DNA from: Betaproteobacteria bacterium
GTDB lineage: Bacteria; Pseudomonadota; Gammaproteobacteria; Burkholderiales; Casimicrobiaceae
Direction of reading: 5' to 3'
Assembly: GCA_013298045.1 (NCBI GenBank)
Contig: JAAFJI010000006.1
Span: 1-40,027 of the forward strand
Length of the DNA: 40,027 bases
Shown: positions 8,697-18,743 of the stretch, piece after piece
Layout: each line of letters begins with the position of its first letter
How positions within the stretch are numbered: position 1 is the stretch's first letter
The notes under the pieces: model-generated
The model's input: the letters and a program-made list of their open reading frames with translations, nothing else
What the model was told of the DNA's origin: nothing
Databases searched by the model: none
Made by a program: the position numbers and the translations under genes

Positions 8697-9770
8697 CTAA
8701 AGTTGCTCGGAGATGTATTTTCCCACTTCGACGGTCGTCGCGGTGCCGCCGAGATCAGCGGTTTTTGGTCCGATTGCCGTCGATTGCTCAATCGCGCGCA
8801 GAATCGCGTCGTGCGCCGTTTTGTGCCCTAACCATTCGAGCATCATCGCGCCACACCAGATTTGACCGATCGGATTGCAGACGCCTTTGCCAGCGATGTC
8901 CGGCGCGCTGCCGTGAACGGGTTCGAAGAGGGAGGGGAATTTGCGTTCGGGATTGATGTTCGCCGATGGCGCGATGCCGATGGTGCCGGTGCACGCGGGA
9001 CCTAAGTCGGAGAGGATGTCGCCGAAGAGATTACTCGCCACAACGACGTCGAAAAACGATGGACGTTGCACGAAATGCGCCGTCAAGATATCAATGTGAA
9101 ATTTGTCAACGTTGAGCCTGGGATATTTCGTTTGAATCTCGGCGACTCGCTCGTCCCAGTACGGCATCGAGATCGAGATGCCGTTTGATTTCGTTGCACT
9201 CGTCAGATGCTTTTTCGGACGCGATTGCGCGAGATCGAATGCGAATTTCAGAATGCGATCTACGCCAGTGCGCGTGAAGACGGATTCCTGCAGGACGAAT
9301 TCGCGATCGGTGCCACCAAACATGCGACCACCGACCGAGGAATATTCGCCTTCGGTGTTCTCGCGAACAATGTAGAAATCAATTTCGCCGGGTTTGTAAG
9401 GCGAACCATCCTTTTTGACAACAGGTGCGACTACGCCCGGCATTAACCGTGCTGGCCGCAAGTTCACGTATTGATCGAACTCGCGACGAAACAAAATCAA
9501 CGAGCCCCAGAGCGAAATATGGTCCGGAATTTTCTCGGGCCAACCGACAGCACCGAAATAGATCGCATCGTGTCCACCGATATGCGCTTTCCAGTCGTCG
9601 GGCATCATCTTGCCGTGTTTCTCGTAGTAGTCCCACGATGCAAAATCGAAGTGATCGAAGTGCAGTGGAATGTTGAACTTTTTGGCAGCGGCTTCGAGAA
9701 CGCGAATGCCCTCCGGCACGGTTTCTTTGCCGATGCCGTCGCCGGCGATAACTGCGATTCGTTTGGTCAT
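8697..9770 (-). CDS. tartrate dehydrogenase / D-malate dehydrogenase (decarboxylating), IMDH family
   Basis: 357 aa, MTKRIAVIAGDGIGKETVPEGIRVLEAAAKKF, YVNLRPARLMPGV, NLFGDILSDLGPACTGTIGIAPSANINPE, EPVHGSAPDIAGKG. Confidence 0.92.
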   Translation of the reverse strand: MTKRIAVIAGDGIGKETVPEGIRVLEAAAKKFNIPLHFDHFDFASWDYYEKHGKMMPDDWKAHIGGHDAIYFGAVGWPEKIPDHISLWGSLILFRREFDQYVNLRPARLMPGVVAPVVKKDGSPYKPGEIDFYIVRENTEGEYSSVGGRMFGGTDREFVLQESVFTRTGVDRILKFAFDLAQSRPKKHLTSATKSNGISISMPYWDERVAEIQTKYPRLNVDKFHIDILTAHFVQRPSFFDVVVASNLFGDILSDLGPACTGTIGIAPSANINPERKFPSLFEPVHGSAPDIAGKGVCNPIGQIWCGAMMLEWLGHKTAHDAILRAIEQSTAIGPKTADLGGTATTVEVGKYISEQL

Positions 9771-9799
9771 GGTGTGTTATGTCAAAAAATGAGAAGAGG

Positions 9800-9834
9800 G
9801 TAGGATGGGTATCGCTTCGCTCCACCCATCCTAC
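9800..9834. repeat. short palindromic repeat (hairpin)
   Basis: GTAGGATGGGT-atcgcttcgctcc-ACCCATCCTAC; a very common 'gtaggatgggt' bacterial interspersed repeat type. Confidence 0.75.
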
Positions 9835-10724
9835 GAATCGACCAAAAACGGTAGCGCTGCCTGCAATAGCGCCTCGGGATTTTCCTCGGGAATGTAGTGC
9901 CCGCAAGATACCGGTTGTCCGCGCACATCGGTCGCCACACGGTTCCATTCGTCGATCGGTTTGAAGCATTTCTCGATCACGCCATTCGCGCCCCAGATCA
10001 CTTGTAGCGGCTGCGACACTTTGCGCCCTGCATCGCGATCGGCTCGATCATGTTCGAGATCGATCGTCGCTGCGGCGCGATAGTCTTCGCAAATCGCGTG
10101 CGCAATGCCCGGCAATTGAATACAGCGCCGATATTCCGCGAGCGCTTCGGGCGCAAACGCCGAGAGCCCGGCGTGTCGATTTGCCATCATTCGCTCGATA
10201 AAAAACACAGGGTCACGCTCGATAAGCGCTTCTGGGAACGGTTCGCGTTGAATGAGAAAGAACCAGTGAAAATACGCCTTCGCAAACTCCATATTGGTTT
10301 GCTCATACATTGCAAGCGTCGGCGCGATATCCAAGAGCGTCGCGCGTTCGACCGCATGCGGATGATCCATCATCATGCGATGTGTCACCCGCGCGCCGCG
10401 ATCGTGCGCGAGCACTTTGAATTTAGTGAAACCGAACGACGCCATGAGTTCCACCATGTCTTTCGCCATCTCGCGTTTGCTGTAAGGCGCGTGATTTAGG
10501 CTCGCGTCGGACACTGGCTTATCGCTGTCGCCGTAGCCTCGCAAATCGGGCGCGACCAGCGTGAAGTGCTTCGCAAGCGCAAGCGCGACTTTGTGCCAAA
10601 TGACGTGGGTTTGCGGATGACCGTGCAGCAACAGCAGCGGCGGTTTGCCGCGCTCGTCGCTCACGCGCACGTTGAGCGCGATGCCGTTGGCGCGAATGCG
10701 ATGCAGACTTGTGTGTTCGAACAT
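9831..10724 (-). CDS. alpha/beta hydrolase, haloacetate dehalogenase-like
   Basis: LLLLHGHPQTHVIWHKVALALAKHFTLVAPDLRGYGDSDKP, nucleophile region AHDRGARVTHRMMMDHP, LDIAPTLAMY, AYFHWFFLIQ. Confidence 0.88.
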   Translation of the reverse strand: MFEHTSLHRIRANGIALNVRVSDERGKPPLLLLHGHPQTHVIWHKVALALAKHFTLVAPDLRGYGDSDKPVSDASLNHAPYSKREMAKDMVELMASFGFTKFKVLAHDRGARVTHRMMMDHPHAVERATLLDIAPTLAMYEQTNMEFAKAYFHWFFLIQREPFPEALIERDPVFFIERMMANRHAGLSAFAPEALAEYRRCIQLPGIAHAICEDYRAAATIDLEHDRADRDAGRKVSQPLQVIWGANGVIEKCFKPIDEWNRVATDVRGQPVSCGHYIPEENPEALLQAALPFLVDS

Positions 10725-10904
10725 GGCGCGGCGATGAAGTGGGATTTACGATCGTTGACGATGTTAAGAGCTTTCACGCAAATGCTCCGCTTGTCGATCT
10801 CGATTTTTGGCGGAACGATGCGCTGGACACTCGACCAAACTGTAACTGAGCCAGCGTGCAAAGTGGTTAAACTCATTTAACTTTTCAATTCAATTCGGCT
10901 TAAT

Positions 10905-11840
10905 ATGAGTACGATGCGCGAAACCGACGATCCGCGCTTTTTTCTCTGTATCTTTCGCGAAGGATCGCTCGCCGCGGCTGCGCGAGCGCTCAACGTCACC
11001 GCCTCGGCGGTGACGCAGCGATTGCAAGCGCTCGAAGCGAAACTCGGACTTCGTCTCATCGATCGCGCGGCGCGCAAATTCCAATTGACCGACGAGGGCG
11101 AACTCTATGTCGCGGAAGCGGAGAAAATCGTCGCGCAGTACGATGCGTTGATCGATGCATTGCACGCGCGGCGGTCGCTGGTACGCGGGCACTTGCGGGT
11201 GCGCGCAACATTTGGGTTCGGACGCAAATACTTAGCGCCCGCAGTCGCGGAGTTTCAGAAACTGCATCCGCAGATCAAAGCGAGTTTGAATCTCAGCGAT
11301 CGTTGGACAGAGACTGAAGAGACGAGCTACGACGTGCTTGTTCATATCGGTGGCTTGACCGATTCATCGCGCGTCGCTTTTCCGATTGCACGGAACGGGC
11401 GCTTTATGCTCGCAGCGCCGTCGTACTTAAGGCGTCGGGGTACGCCGAAATCGCCGGATGAACTCGCGAGGCATTCTTGCCTGCTTTTGCAAGAGAATGA
11501 CGAAGATGTTGGACTCTGGCGGTTGCGTAATGCACGTGGTCGGGAAGAGGCGATCCGCGTGCAAGCGAGTTTGCTCTCGAACGATGGCGATGCCATCAAA
11601 CAATGGGCACTAGCCGGATGCGGGATCATGCTGCGTTCTGAATGGGATACGGCGGCTGAAATCGCAAGCGGAAAGCTCGCGCGCGTGTTGCCAGAATGGA
11701 CATTACCGGAAGCAAACATCTACGCGCTGGTGCCGCAGCGCAAGGGACTCTCAACGCGCGCACGCGCCTTCATCGATTTTTTGTCGGCTCGTTTTCAGCC
11801 TGAACCGCCCTGGCAGCAGTCCAGGCGGAAGCCGAAATAG
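10905..11840 (+). CDS. LysR family transcriptional regulator
   Basis: N-terminal HTH REGSLAAAARALNVTASAVTQRLQALEAKLGLRLIDR; LysR substrate-binding C-terminus; divergent from the hydrolase gene. Confidence 0.95.
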   Translation: MSTMRETDDPRFFLCIFREGSLAAAARALNVTASAVTQRLQALEAKLGLRLIDRAARKFQLTDEGELYVAEAEKIVAQYDALIDALHARRSLVRGHLRVRATFGFGRKYLAPAVAEFQKLHPQIKASLNLSDRWTETEETSYDVLVHIGGLTDSSRVAFPIARNGRFMLAAPSYLRRRGTPKSPDELARHSCLLLQENDEDVGLWRLRNARGREEAIRVQASLLSNDGDAIKQWALAGCGIMLRSEWDTAAEIASGKLARVLPEWTLPEANIYALVPQRKGLSTRARAFIDFLSARFQPEPPWQQSRRKPK

Positions 11841-11852
11841 CACTGCAAATAT

Positions 11853-11940
11853 TTGCCCCATCAAAGCTTTGAATAAACACCGAAAACACTTATAACGATA
11901 TAGCGCAAAAGCGGGTTATGTTTCTTATTTGACGGGGCAA
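11853..11940. repeat. 88-bp AT-rich intergenic element (copy B)
   Basis: TTGCCCCATCAAA (11853-11865) / TTTGACGGGGCAA (11928-11940); 12 of 13 bases complementary. Confidence 0.75.
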
Positions 11941-12122
11941 TGGATTAAAGCGTTGATCATGCGTTTCTCAGCGGATCAATCAGATCGAGTCAGAACGATT
12001 TGATTTGGAGTGTGTTCATGGTTCGATCCATCGGCGGACTCTGGACGAGCTGAGTTCAACATGCTCGGCACCGGGTGCTGAGTGCACAAGCCTTGCAGAT
12101 CGCGATCAGCTCCGAAGTTTCG

Positions 12123-13517
12123 CTACACAAACCCCAAACCATTCGCGCCGTTCGGAAACCGCAACCGATTCGGCAGGATTGTCGAGAGTGCATTTGTATC
12201 GGTGACCCCAAACCAGCGCGCGAGCGTGACCCCGAATTCGTCCACCGAGGTTGTTGGAATTAAGCGACCGTTGCCGGCGTCCGTTGGAGTGTTGAACGCA
12301 ATCGTTGGAAAGCTGCCGTATATCCGATTGCCTTGTACGGCACCGCCGAAGACGAACTGATGACCGCCCCAACCATGGTCGCTGCCGCGGCCGTTGTGCC
12401 GCAGCGCGCGACCGAATTCGGAGGCGGTGAACGTTGTCACCGAGGAAGAAACATTGAGCGTATTCATCGCAGCGTTGAATGCGCCCAGTGCGGCATCCAA
12501 TTCGCCCAGCCGCGCATTTTGATCGGCCACTAAGTCGTCATGAAAATCGTAGCCGCCCTGTTGTACGAAGAACACTTGCCGACGCTGGCTGAGGTTTGTG
12601 CGTGCCGAGATCATGCGCGCAACCATTTGCAACTGGCGGCCAATGGAGGTCGCAGGAAACACGGTCGTAACTGCGGGCGCGTTCGCCAAGGAGGTGGTGA
12701 CGATGTTTTCGGTATCCACAGCGCGTTTGCCGATCTTTGACCACTCGCGCTCCATCATTCCCGCGCGCGAGTCGGTCAACAAGCGGCGCAGCGCCTGCGC
12801 GCCCGCAGTCGATCCGTACAGTCCACCGTTGCCGAGGGTAAGCGCGTTCACGGCAATCGCACCTTGCGGCGTGATCTGATATTGGATCGTATCCTCGCCC
12901 GCTTGAATCATGTTGTTGCCACCGATCGACATGCAAATGGATACACCGCTATTGGGGTTGTATAGCGGTGCGGTGACGTCGCCCAGACGTCCCAGCCAGC
13001 CGGTGGGTGAACTGCGATCGGGCAGCCCAGTTTGCCACTGCGCTTGCTGATCGGAATGCGAAAAGAGTTGAGCCGGCACCTCAACCAGGGAGTCGCCGCC
13101 GTTCCATTGCGCGAGCGTGATCGGATTGGTGAGTGTGCCCAAGTTGGCGAGCACCGCAGCACGACCGCTCGCGATCATCGACTGCATGTTTGCCATCGCC
13201 GGATGTAGACCGAGCGGCGCTCCCGTGTATCCAGTCGGGCTGATCGAGCGCAGGCTCGCCTGCGAAATGGCGAGCGTCGGTCGCGCGTTCATGTAGTCGG
13301 TATAGGCTTGACCCGTGCGCGGCACAATCAAGTTCGCGTGATCGTTGCCACCGAACAGAAACACGCAAACGAGGGCTTTGTAGTCGCTGCCCGCCTGCGC
13401 ACTCGCAGCGCCGATGGTTGCGAGATTGGCCGCAAACGGCGTGCCCGCCAGCGCCGAGAGTGAGCCGAACTGTTGCAAGAAGCGACGACGAGCCGCGTGG
13501 CGTGAAACGTAGGCCAT
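12123..13517 (-). CDS. DUF1501 domain-containing secreted protein
   Basis: 464 aa, Tat-like N-terminus RHAARRRFLQQFGSLSALAG, VCVFLFGGNDHANLIVPR, SEFGRALRHNGRGSDHGWGGHQFVFGGAV. Confidence 0.92.
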   Translation of the reverse strand: MAYVSRHAARRRFLQQFGSLSALAGTPFAANLATIGAASAQAGSDYKALVCVFLFGGNDHANLIVPRTGQAYTDYMNARPTLAISQASLRSISPTGYTGAPLGLHPAMANMQSMIASGRAAVLANLGTLTNPITLAQWNGGDSLVEVPAQLFSHSDQQAQWQTGLPDRSSPTGWLGRLGDVTAPLYNPNSGVSICMSIGGNNMIQAGEDTIQYQITPQGAIAVNALTLGNGGLYGSTAGAQALRRLLTDSRAGMMEREWSKIGKRAVDTENIVTTSLANAPAVTTVFPATSIGRQLQMVARMISARTNLSQRRQVFFVQQGGYDFHDDLVADQNARLGELDAALGAFNAAMNTLNVSSSVTTFTASEFGRALRHNGRGSDHGWGGHQFVFGGAVQGNRIYGSFPTIAFNTPTDAGNGRLIPTTSVDEFGVTLARWFGVTDTNALSTILPNRLRFPNGANGLGFV

Positions 13518-13531
13518 GACTTGATCTCCGC

Positions 13532-15565
13532 TTATCGTTGAATGAGGAATTCGGGTGCGAGCATCGTGAGCGCAACTGCCGTATAAACGCGCCGAGCCTG
13601 CCAGTTGAATTCCGTCGTCGCGATGGCGTTGATTGCGTCGAGGATGATTTGCTGCGTCTGCGTCGTGAGCTGTCCGTAGGCGAGCAGCGCATTTAAATCG
13701 GCAATCATCGCCGTCGGATTACTTACATTCGCGAGATAGCGCGCGTAGTTGGGCGCAATTTCATCGTTATTGCCGCCGTATCCTCGCTCGATCACAGAGA
13801 GCATGAAATTGGTGTACGCCGTCGTGGTAGTTTCATGGGTAATCTGGAATTCCGGTGCACTCGCACGTCGATTCAATATGGCCCCAGGCGGCGCGTACTC
13901 CGGTCGATAGAAGTTGAACACCGACGGCGAGCGCATTGGGTTTTGCCCCAGCGCATCGGCTGGATCCTCAAGATTCCAGATACGGTAGCGACCGGAAGCG
14001 GGTCGTGCAGTGAACGCGCGCATCCACGCACCGAACCGAAGCACGGGCTCACGAAGTTTGCCGAAGCTCTCATCGGCTAATTTCTGCTCGTCGCGCGCCT
14101 CTGGGTCCATGAGCACCGCGCGGATGACCGCCTTCATATCGCCGCGTATGTTTGATCCGTTGTTGTTGAATTTTTCCGCAACGCGTTGCACATACGCGGG
14201 TGATGGATTACTTGTCACCAAGCGCTTAATGAGTTGCTTGCTAATAAACGGTCCAACGTTTGAATGGTTGAAGATTCGATCGAGCGCAGTGGCGAGCGAT
14301 TGGTTTGCTTGCGCTTGCGTGATCGTGCCGCTCATCGCCGGAATGGTGATGCCGAGAAACGTTTTCGCGGATGTTGAATGTCCGCTCGGATACATCTGCA
14401 TCGGATATTTCCACGAGCCGCCACCCCAGCGGAAATTGTCGTCCGTGGGCGCGGGCGACGGATCGTCGCCCCACGCGAGTCCGGTGAACACCTTCGCCAA
14501 ACCGATGATGTCGTTTTGGTTGTAGGTTGGAATGTCCTTGCCGCTTAGATCCTTCTTACGCGTGCCGTCGATGTTGAGTTCCCACAGACCGATTGAAAAC
14601 AGCTGCAGGACTTCACGGGCATAGTTTTCGTCGGGCGTACGACCTGTTGCCGGATCTTCTTTCTCATTGCGAAAGTGTGAGAGATAGATTCCCATGGTTG
14701 GATGACGCGTGACGTCTTCGAGCAGCGTGCGGAAATTGCCGAACGCATTGCGCGCAGTCATATCTAGAAAGCTCGCATGTGCATCGGCCTGGATATCGAC
14801 ACCGCTATTGACGGTCGAAACGACGAATATTTGTTGTAGTGCAAAGGCGACGCGTTGCCGGAGCTGATCGGGGCCCTGCATCGCTTGCAGCCAAAACGTT
14901 TCCATCGTTCCGTTGATGAAATTCGAATCGCAGCCAACCGTGTCGGTTGCGCAGCCAATCGGACCTTTGCGTGCGACGTAGTCCCAGTGCGGTTCAATTG
15001 AAGCGGTATTGAACTGCGCAGTGATCCACGCGTTAAAGGCTGTATCGTTTGCGCCCGCTTGAACAAGCGCATCGATCTCGCTCCAGGTTGGTCCCCACGT
15101 CGCTTGCGTGAGGAAGCGCGCCGCGCGCTCCTGAGCCGTCATCGCTCTCCCGGGGCAGTTTTGCGCGATGTAGGCTTCGATCAGCGCGGGCGTTAAGCGT
15201 GCGGCGTACGCGCCGCCGCCGCCGAGCGAGCTGCCCCGAAAACCGAGCAGGTAGCGCTGAATGATGCGCGCGTCGTCGTGATCGAAGACGCCATTTCCAT
15301 CGAGGTCAAAACGGCGCAATCGCGACGCAGCGGTTGCCTCCGCGGTTGACGCCAGAGACGTTGCGTTATCAAGCGCTGGGCTACCGCGCTGACCAAGCGC
15401 GTAGCGCATCAGATAGAGCCCGTCCGTCGTCGCGCTCGCGGTGCCAGCGTCGAGCGAGAACGGGCAGCCGCTTTGTGCGAACGTGAGGCACGGAAGCGCA
15501 AGCAAAAGTGCGAGTCCTTTTGCCAGCGAAAGGGATGCGCGAAAAAACATATGCGGAGGCTCCAA
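13532..15565 (-). CDS. DUF1800 domain-containing protein with N-terminal dockerin/EF-hand-like segment
   Basis: 677 aa, RFLTQATWGPTWSEIDAL, PDENYAREVLQLFSIGLWELN, SPSVFNFYRPEYAPPG; adjacent to DUF1501. Confidence 0.92.
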   Translation of the reverse strand: MEPPHMFFRASLSLAKGLALLLALPCLTFAQSGCPFSLDAGTASATTDGLYLMRYALGQRGSPALDNATSLASTAEATAASRLRRFDLDGNGVFDHDDARIIQRYLLGFRGSSLGGGGAYAARLTPALIEAYIAQNCPGRAMTAQERAARFLTQATWGPTWSEIDALVQAGANDTAFNAWITAQFNTASIEPHWDYVARKGPIGCATDTVGCDSNFINGTMETFWLQAMQGPDQLRQRVAFALQQIFVVSTVNSGVDIQADAHASFLDMTARNAFGNFRTLLEDVTRHPTMGIYLSHFRNEKEDPATGRTPDENYAREVLQLFSIGLWELNIDGTRKKDLSGKDIPTYNQNDIIGLAKVFTGLAWGDDPSPAPTDDNFRWGGGSWKYPMQMYPSGHSTSAKTFLGITIPAMSGTITQAQANQSLATALDRIFNHSNVGPFISKQLIKRLVTSNPSPAYVQRVAEKFNNNGSNIRGDMKAVIRAVLMDPEARDEQKLADESFGKLREPVLRFGAWMRAFTARPASGRYRIWNLEDPADALGQNPMRSPSVFNFYRPEYAPPGAILNRRASAPEFQITHETTTTAYTNFMLSVIERGYGGNNDEIAPNYARYLANVSNPTAMIADLNALLAYGQLTTQTQQIILDAINAIATTEFNWQARRVYTAVALTMLAPEFLIQR

Positions 15566-15805
15566 AAGATACGTGGAGCCCGAGTCGTTTCGGTGCGACG
15601 TACGCCGCGTAGTGGGTACGTTTCATCGCGAACGATCCTGCGCACACTGTTGCGTCGGTGGAGCGTTCGATCAGTACTTGGCTCTCGTTCAGGGATTATG
15701 CCATTGGCATGATTTCTGTCTTCTTTGTCTAGAGCAAATTTCGAACCGACGTCACTTCAATGCGATCATCGTCATAGATGATCTTCCAACAACTTTTTAC
15801 TGGAA

Positions 15806-15893
15806 AGCCGCAATAAATAATCCGCTAAAAAGAAATAAATATCTTACAGAAAAGCAAACAAATTCGCCCATAACTACAATTTAACGGGGCGAT
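15806..15893. repeat. 88-bp AT-rich intergenic element (copy C)
   Basis: Left AAGCCGCAATAAATAA, right ATTTAACGGGGCGA. Confidence 0.55.
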
Positions 15894-15921
15894 ACGGACG
15901 AAAACTATAGTCGATATCGCA

Positions 15922-17649
15922 CTACTGCGCGAGCTTCGACCGCAGTAAGGACGCGACCTCAGAAATCGGCACTTTCGCCGCGACCGTATCGCGCCGCGCC
16001 TGATACTCAACGACGCCCTCTTTCAAACCGCGATCGCCGACGGTGATGCGATGCGGAATACCGATCAATTCAAGTTCGGCGAACATGACGCCTGGGCGTT
16101 CGCCGCGATCGTCTAGCACGACATCGACGCCGGTCGCTGCGAGTTCCGCGTAGAGTTTGTCGGCAGCGGCTTTCACCTCCGCGCTGCGGTCGTAGCCAAG
16201 CGCCGCAATCGCCACCGTGAACGGTGCCATCGCTTCGGGCCACACGATACCGCGCTCGTCATGGTTCTGCTCAATTGCAGCGGCGACCACGCGTGTGACG
16301 CCGATACCGTAGCAGCCCATCCACATGACTTTTTCGGTTTGATCTTGCGCCAGGTAGTTGGCTTTGAGCGCGTCAGAATATTTAGTGCCGAGGGCGAACA
16401 CATGACCGACTTCGATACCGCGACGCATCTTCAACACGCCCTTGCCATCGGGCGACGGATCGCCTTCGAGGACGTTGCGAATGTCTGCAACCACATCGGG
16501 CTCTGCGCAATCGCGTCCCCAGTTGCCACCGGTGACGTGGTAGCCCGATTCGTTTGCGCCGCAAACGAAATCGCTCATCGCAGCCGCTGTCCGATCGGCG
16601 ATCACGATCACTTTTCCGGGGTGCGCCTTGCCGTGGCGTGGGATCGGCCCGCAATAGCCCGGTTCAACGCCCAAATGTGCTTCGATTTCTTCCGGCGTTG
16701 CAGGACGCGAATTGGCAAGCTCTTTCAATTTGCCGAGTTTGACTTCGTTCACCATGTGATCGGCGCGCAGCATGCAAAGCACGAAGCCCGCGTCGCTCAT
16801 GTACATCATCGCCTTAAGCTGCTTTTCGAGCGGCAACTTAAGGAAGTTGCCCACGTCCTCGCAGGTCTTTTGCCCAGGCGTGTGAACGAGCTCGAGCGAC
16901 TTTGTGGCTGCTGCGCGAGGCGATGCTGGTGCGACCGCTTCCGATAGCTCGATATTCGCCGCGTAGTCAGAGTCGGGGCAATACGCAATCACATCCTCGC
17001 CGCTCTCTGCGAGCACTTGAAATTCGTGCGACGCGAAGCCGCCGATGTTGCCGGTGTCAGCGGCAACGGGGCGGAATTCCAATCCGAGGCGTTCGAAAAT
17101 TTTCACGTAAGCGTCGTACATGACTTGATAGCTCTTGGTGAGCCCGCCTTTATCGACGTCAAACGAATACGCATCTTTCATGATGAATTCACGCGAACGC
17201 ATCACACCGAAACGCGGGCGACGCTCGTCGCGAAACTTCGTCTGGAGGTGATAGAAGTTGCGCGGCAATTGACGCCATGAGCGAAGCTCTTGCCGTGCGA
17301 TATCGGTGATGACTTCTTCGGAGGTAGGCTGCACGATGAAATCGCGATCATGGCGATCTTTGATCCGCATCATCTCCGGGCCCATCTTGTCCCAGCGGCC
17401 TGATTCTTGCCACAGCTCTGCCGGCTGAATCACCGGCATCAAAAGCTCAATCGCGCCCGCACGATTCATCTCCTCGCGAATCACGTTTTCCACCTTGCGC
17501 AAAACACGCACGCCCAGCGGCATCCACGAATAAATGCCAGCGCCCAGTTTTTTGAGCATGCCAGCGCGCATCATCAGCTGGTGCGAGATGATTTCCGCTT
17601 CAGCGGGGGCTTCTTTGGTTGTAGAAAGGAAGAAGTTGCTTAATTTCAT
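15922..17649 (-). CDS. proS: prolyl-tRNA synthetase
   Basis: 575 aa, [66 protein letters not shown]. Confidence 0.98.
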   Translation of the reverse strand: MKLSNFFLSTTKEAPAEAEIISHQLMMRAGMLKKLGAGIYSWMPLGVRVLRKVENVIREEMNRAGAIELLMPVIQPAELWQESGRWDKMGPEMMRIKDRHDRDFIVQPTSEEVITDIARQELRSWRQLPRNFYHLQTKFRDERRPRFGVMRSREFIMKDAYSFDVDKGGLTKSYQVMYDAYVKIFERLGLEFRPVAADTGNIGGFASHEFQVLAESGEDVIAYCPDSDYAANIELSEAVAPASPRAAATKSLELVHTPGQKTCEDVGNFLKLPLEKQLKAMMYMSDAGFVLCMLRADHMVNEVKLGKLKELANSRPATPEEIEAHLGVEPGYCGPIPRHGKAHPGKVIVIADRTAAAMSDFVCGANESGYHVTGGNWGRDCAEPDVVADIRNVLEGDPSPDGKGVLKMRRGIEVGHVFALGTKYSDALKANYLAQDQTEKVMWMGCYGIGVTRVVAAAIEQNHDERGIVWPEAMAPFTVAIAALGYDRSAEVKAAADKLYAELAATGVDVVLDDRGERPGVMFAELELIGIPHRITVGDRGLKEGVVEYQARRDTVAAKVPISEVASLLRSKLAQ

Positions 17650-17700
17650 TTGATGATGCGGACGAATAACAGGTGCAAAAGACGAATGCGCTCCGCGCTA

Positions 17701-17767
17701 GACGAATGACGAGTGACGCAATGCAGAGGTAAGTTGACTCCCCGACCCAAGTATTTCGTCATTCGTC
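17701..17767. repeat. inverted repeat upstream of N-formylglutamate amidohydrolase gene
   Basis: GACGAATGACG (17701-17711) / CGTCATTCGTC (17757-17767); extra partial GACGAAT copies at about 17661 and 17681. Confidence 0.6.
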
Positions 17768-17825
17768 ATTGGTCTTTTCGACCTGTCGCGAAGCGACAAA
17801 CAACATTTTCCCCTATTCTTGACTC

Positions 17826-18692
17826 ATGCTCGATTTCAATCCGGTTCGTGTACTTCTGCCGCCATCAGGCATCGTGGCGATGCCGCTGGTGCTTGACTCG
17901 CCGCACAGTGGGGTTCAATACCCGAAGGACTTTCACTACGCCTGCGATTTCGCGCGGCTTCGCAAGGCCGAGGATACCGACGTTGACGATCTATATGCTC
18001 CGGCTACAGAGCTCGGCGCGACGCTGGTCTGCGCCGAATTTCCAAGAAGCTATATCGACCCGAATCGTCGCGTCGAGGATGTCGATACATCGATGATCGA
18101 CGGTCATTGGCCACACGTGGTTGATCATTCGCCAAAGACGAAATCCGGCATTGGGCTCATCTGGCGCTTGCTTGATATCGATGTGCCGATTTACTCGCGA
18201 AAGCTCTCGGTCGCAGAGATCGAATCGCGCATCGCAAATTGTCATGCGCCTTACTGGCAATCGGTTCGCGGTGCGATTGAGAAAGCATTCGCGCAGCACA
18301 GGCGCGTGTTTCACATTAATTGCCACTCGATGCCCGAAGAGGCGGGCGGTTTGTCGTGGGTGAAAAAGGGGACGAAGTTTCCCGATATCGTGCTTGGGGA
18401 TCGTGACGGATCGACCTGCTCGTCGGGATTCACTGCAATGCTGCACGACGCGTTTCGCGGCGAAGGGATGAGCGTCGCGATCAACGATCCGTACAAGGGC
18501 GTTGAGATCGTCAAGCAATTCGGACGACCGTTTGAGGATCGACACAGCGTTCAAATCGAGATCAATAGGCGGCTATACATGAATGAGGCGACCCGCGAAC
18601 GCAATGCAAACTACGAGACTTTGAAGCGCTCTCTGCAGCGAGTGCTGAGCGCCACACGCGCATTCATTGTGAACTCGCAAGTGCGACCCTGA
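17826..18692 (+). CDS. N-formylglutamate amidohydrolase family protein
   Basis: 288 aa, LVLDSPHSGVQYPKDF, EDTDVDDLYAPATELGATLVCAEFPRSYIDPNR, HINCHSMPEEAG. Confidence 0.93.
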   Translation: MLDFNPVRVLLPPSGIVAMPLVLDSPHSGVQYPKDFHYACDFARLRKAEDTDVDDLYAPATELGATLVCAEFPRSYIDPNRRVEDVDTSMIDGHWPHVVDHSPKTKSGIGLIWRLLDIDVPIYSRKLSVAEIESRIANCHAPYWQSVRGAIEKAFAQHRRVFHINCHSMPEEAGGLSWVKKGTKFPDIVLGDRDGSTCSSGFTAMLHDAFRGEGMSVAINDPYKGVEIVKQFGRPFEDRHSVQIEINRRLYMNEATRERNANYETLKRSLQRVLSATRAFIVNSQVRP

Positions 18693-18743
18693 CCGAAACC
18701 AATTTTTTTAGGCGATTTCGACGAGTGTCGCTCCTACAATTGC

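Noticed and set aside
9800-9834. gtaggatgggt hairpin considered as an operator
   Set aside because: Common bacterial short palindromic repeat; most likely generic.
15698-15710. Palindrome ATGCCATTGGCAT upstream of the DUF1800 gene
   Set aside because: Short 13-bp palindrome with no second copy or context; could be chance.
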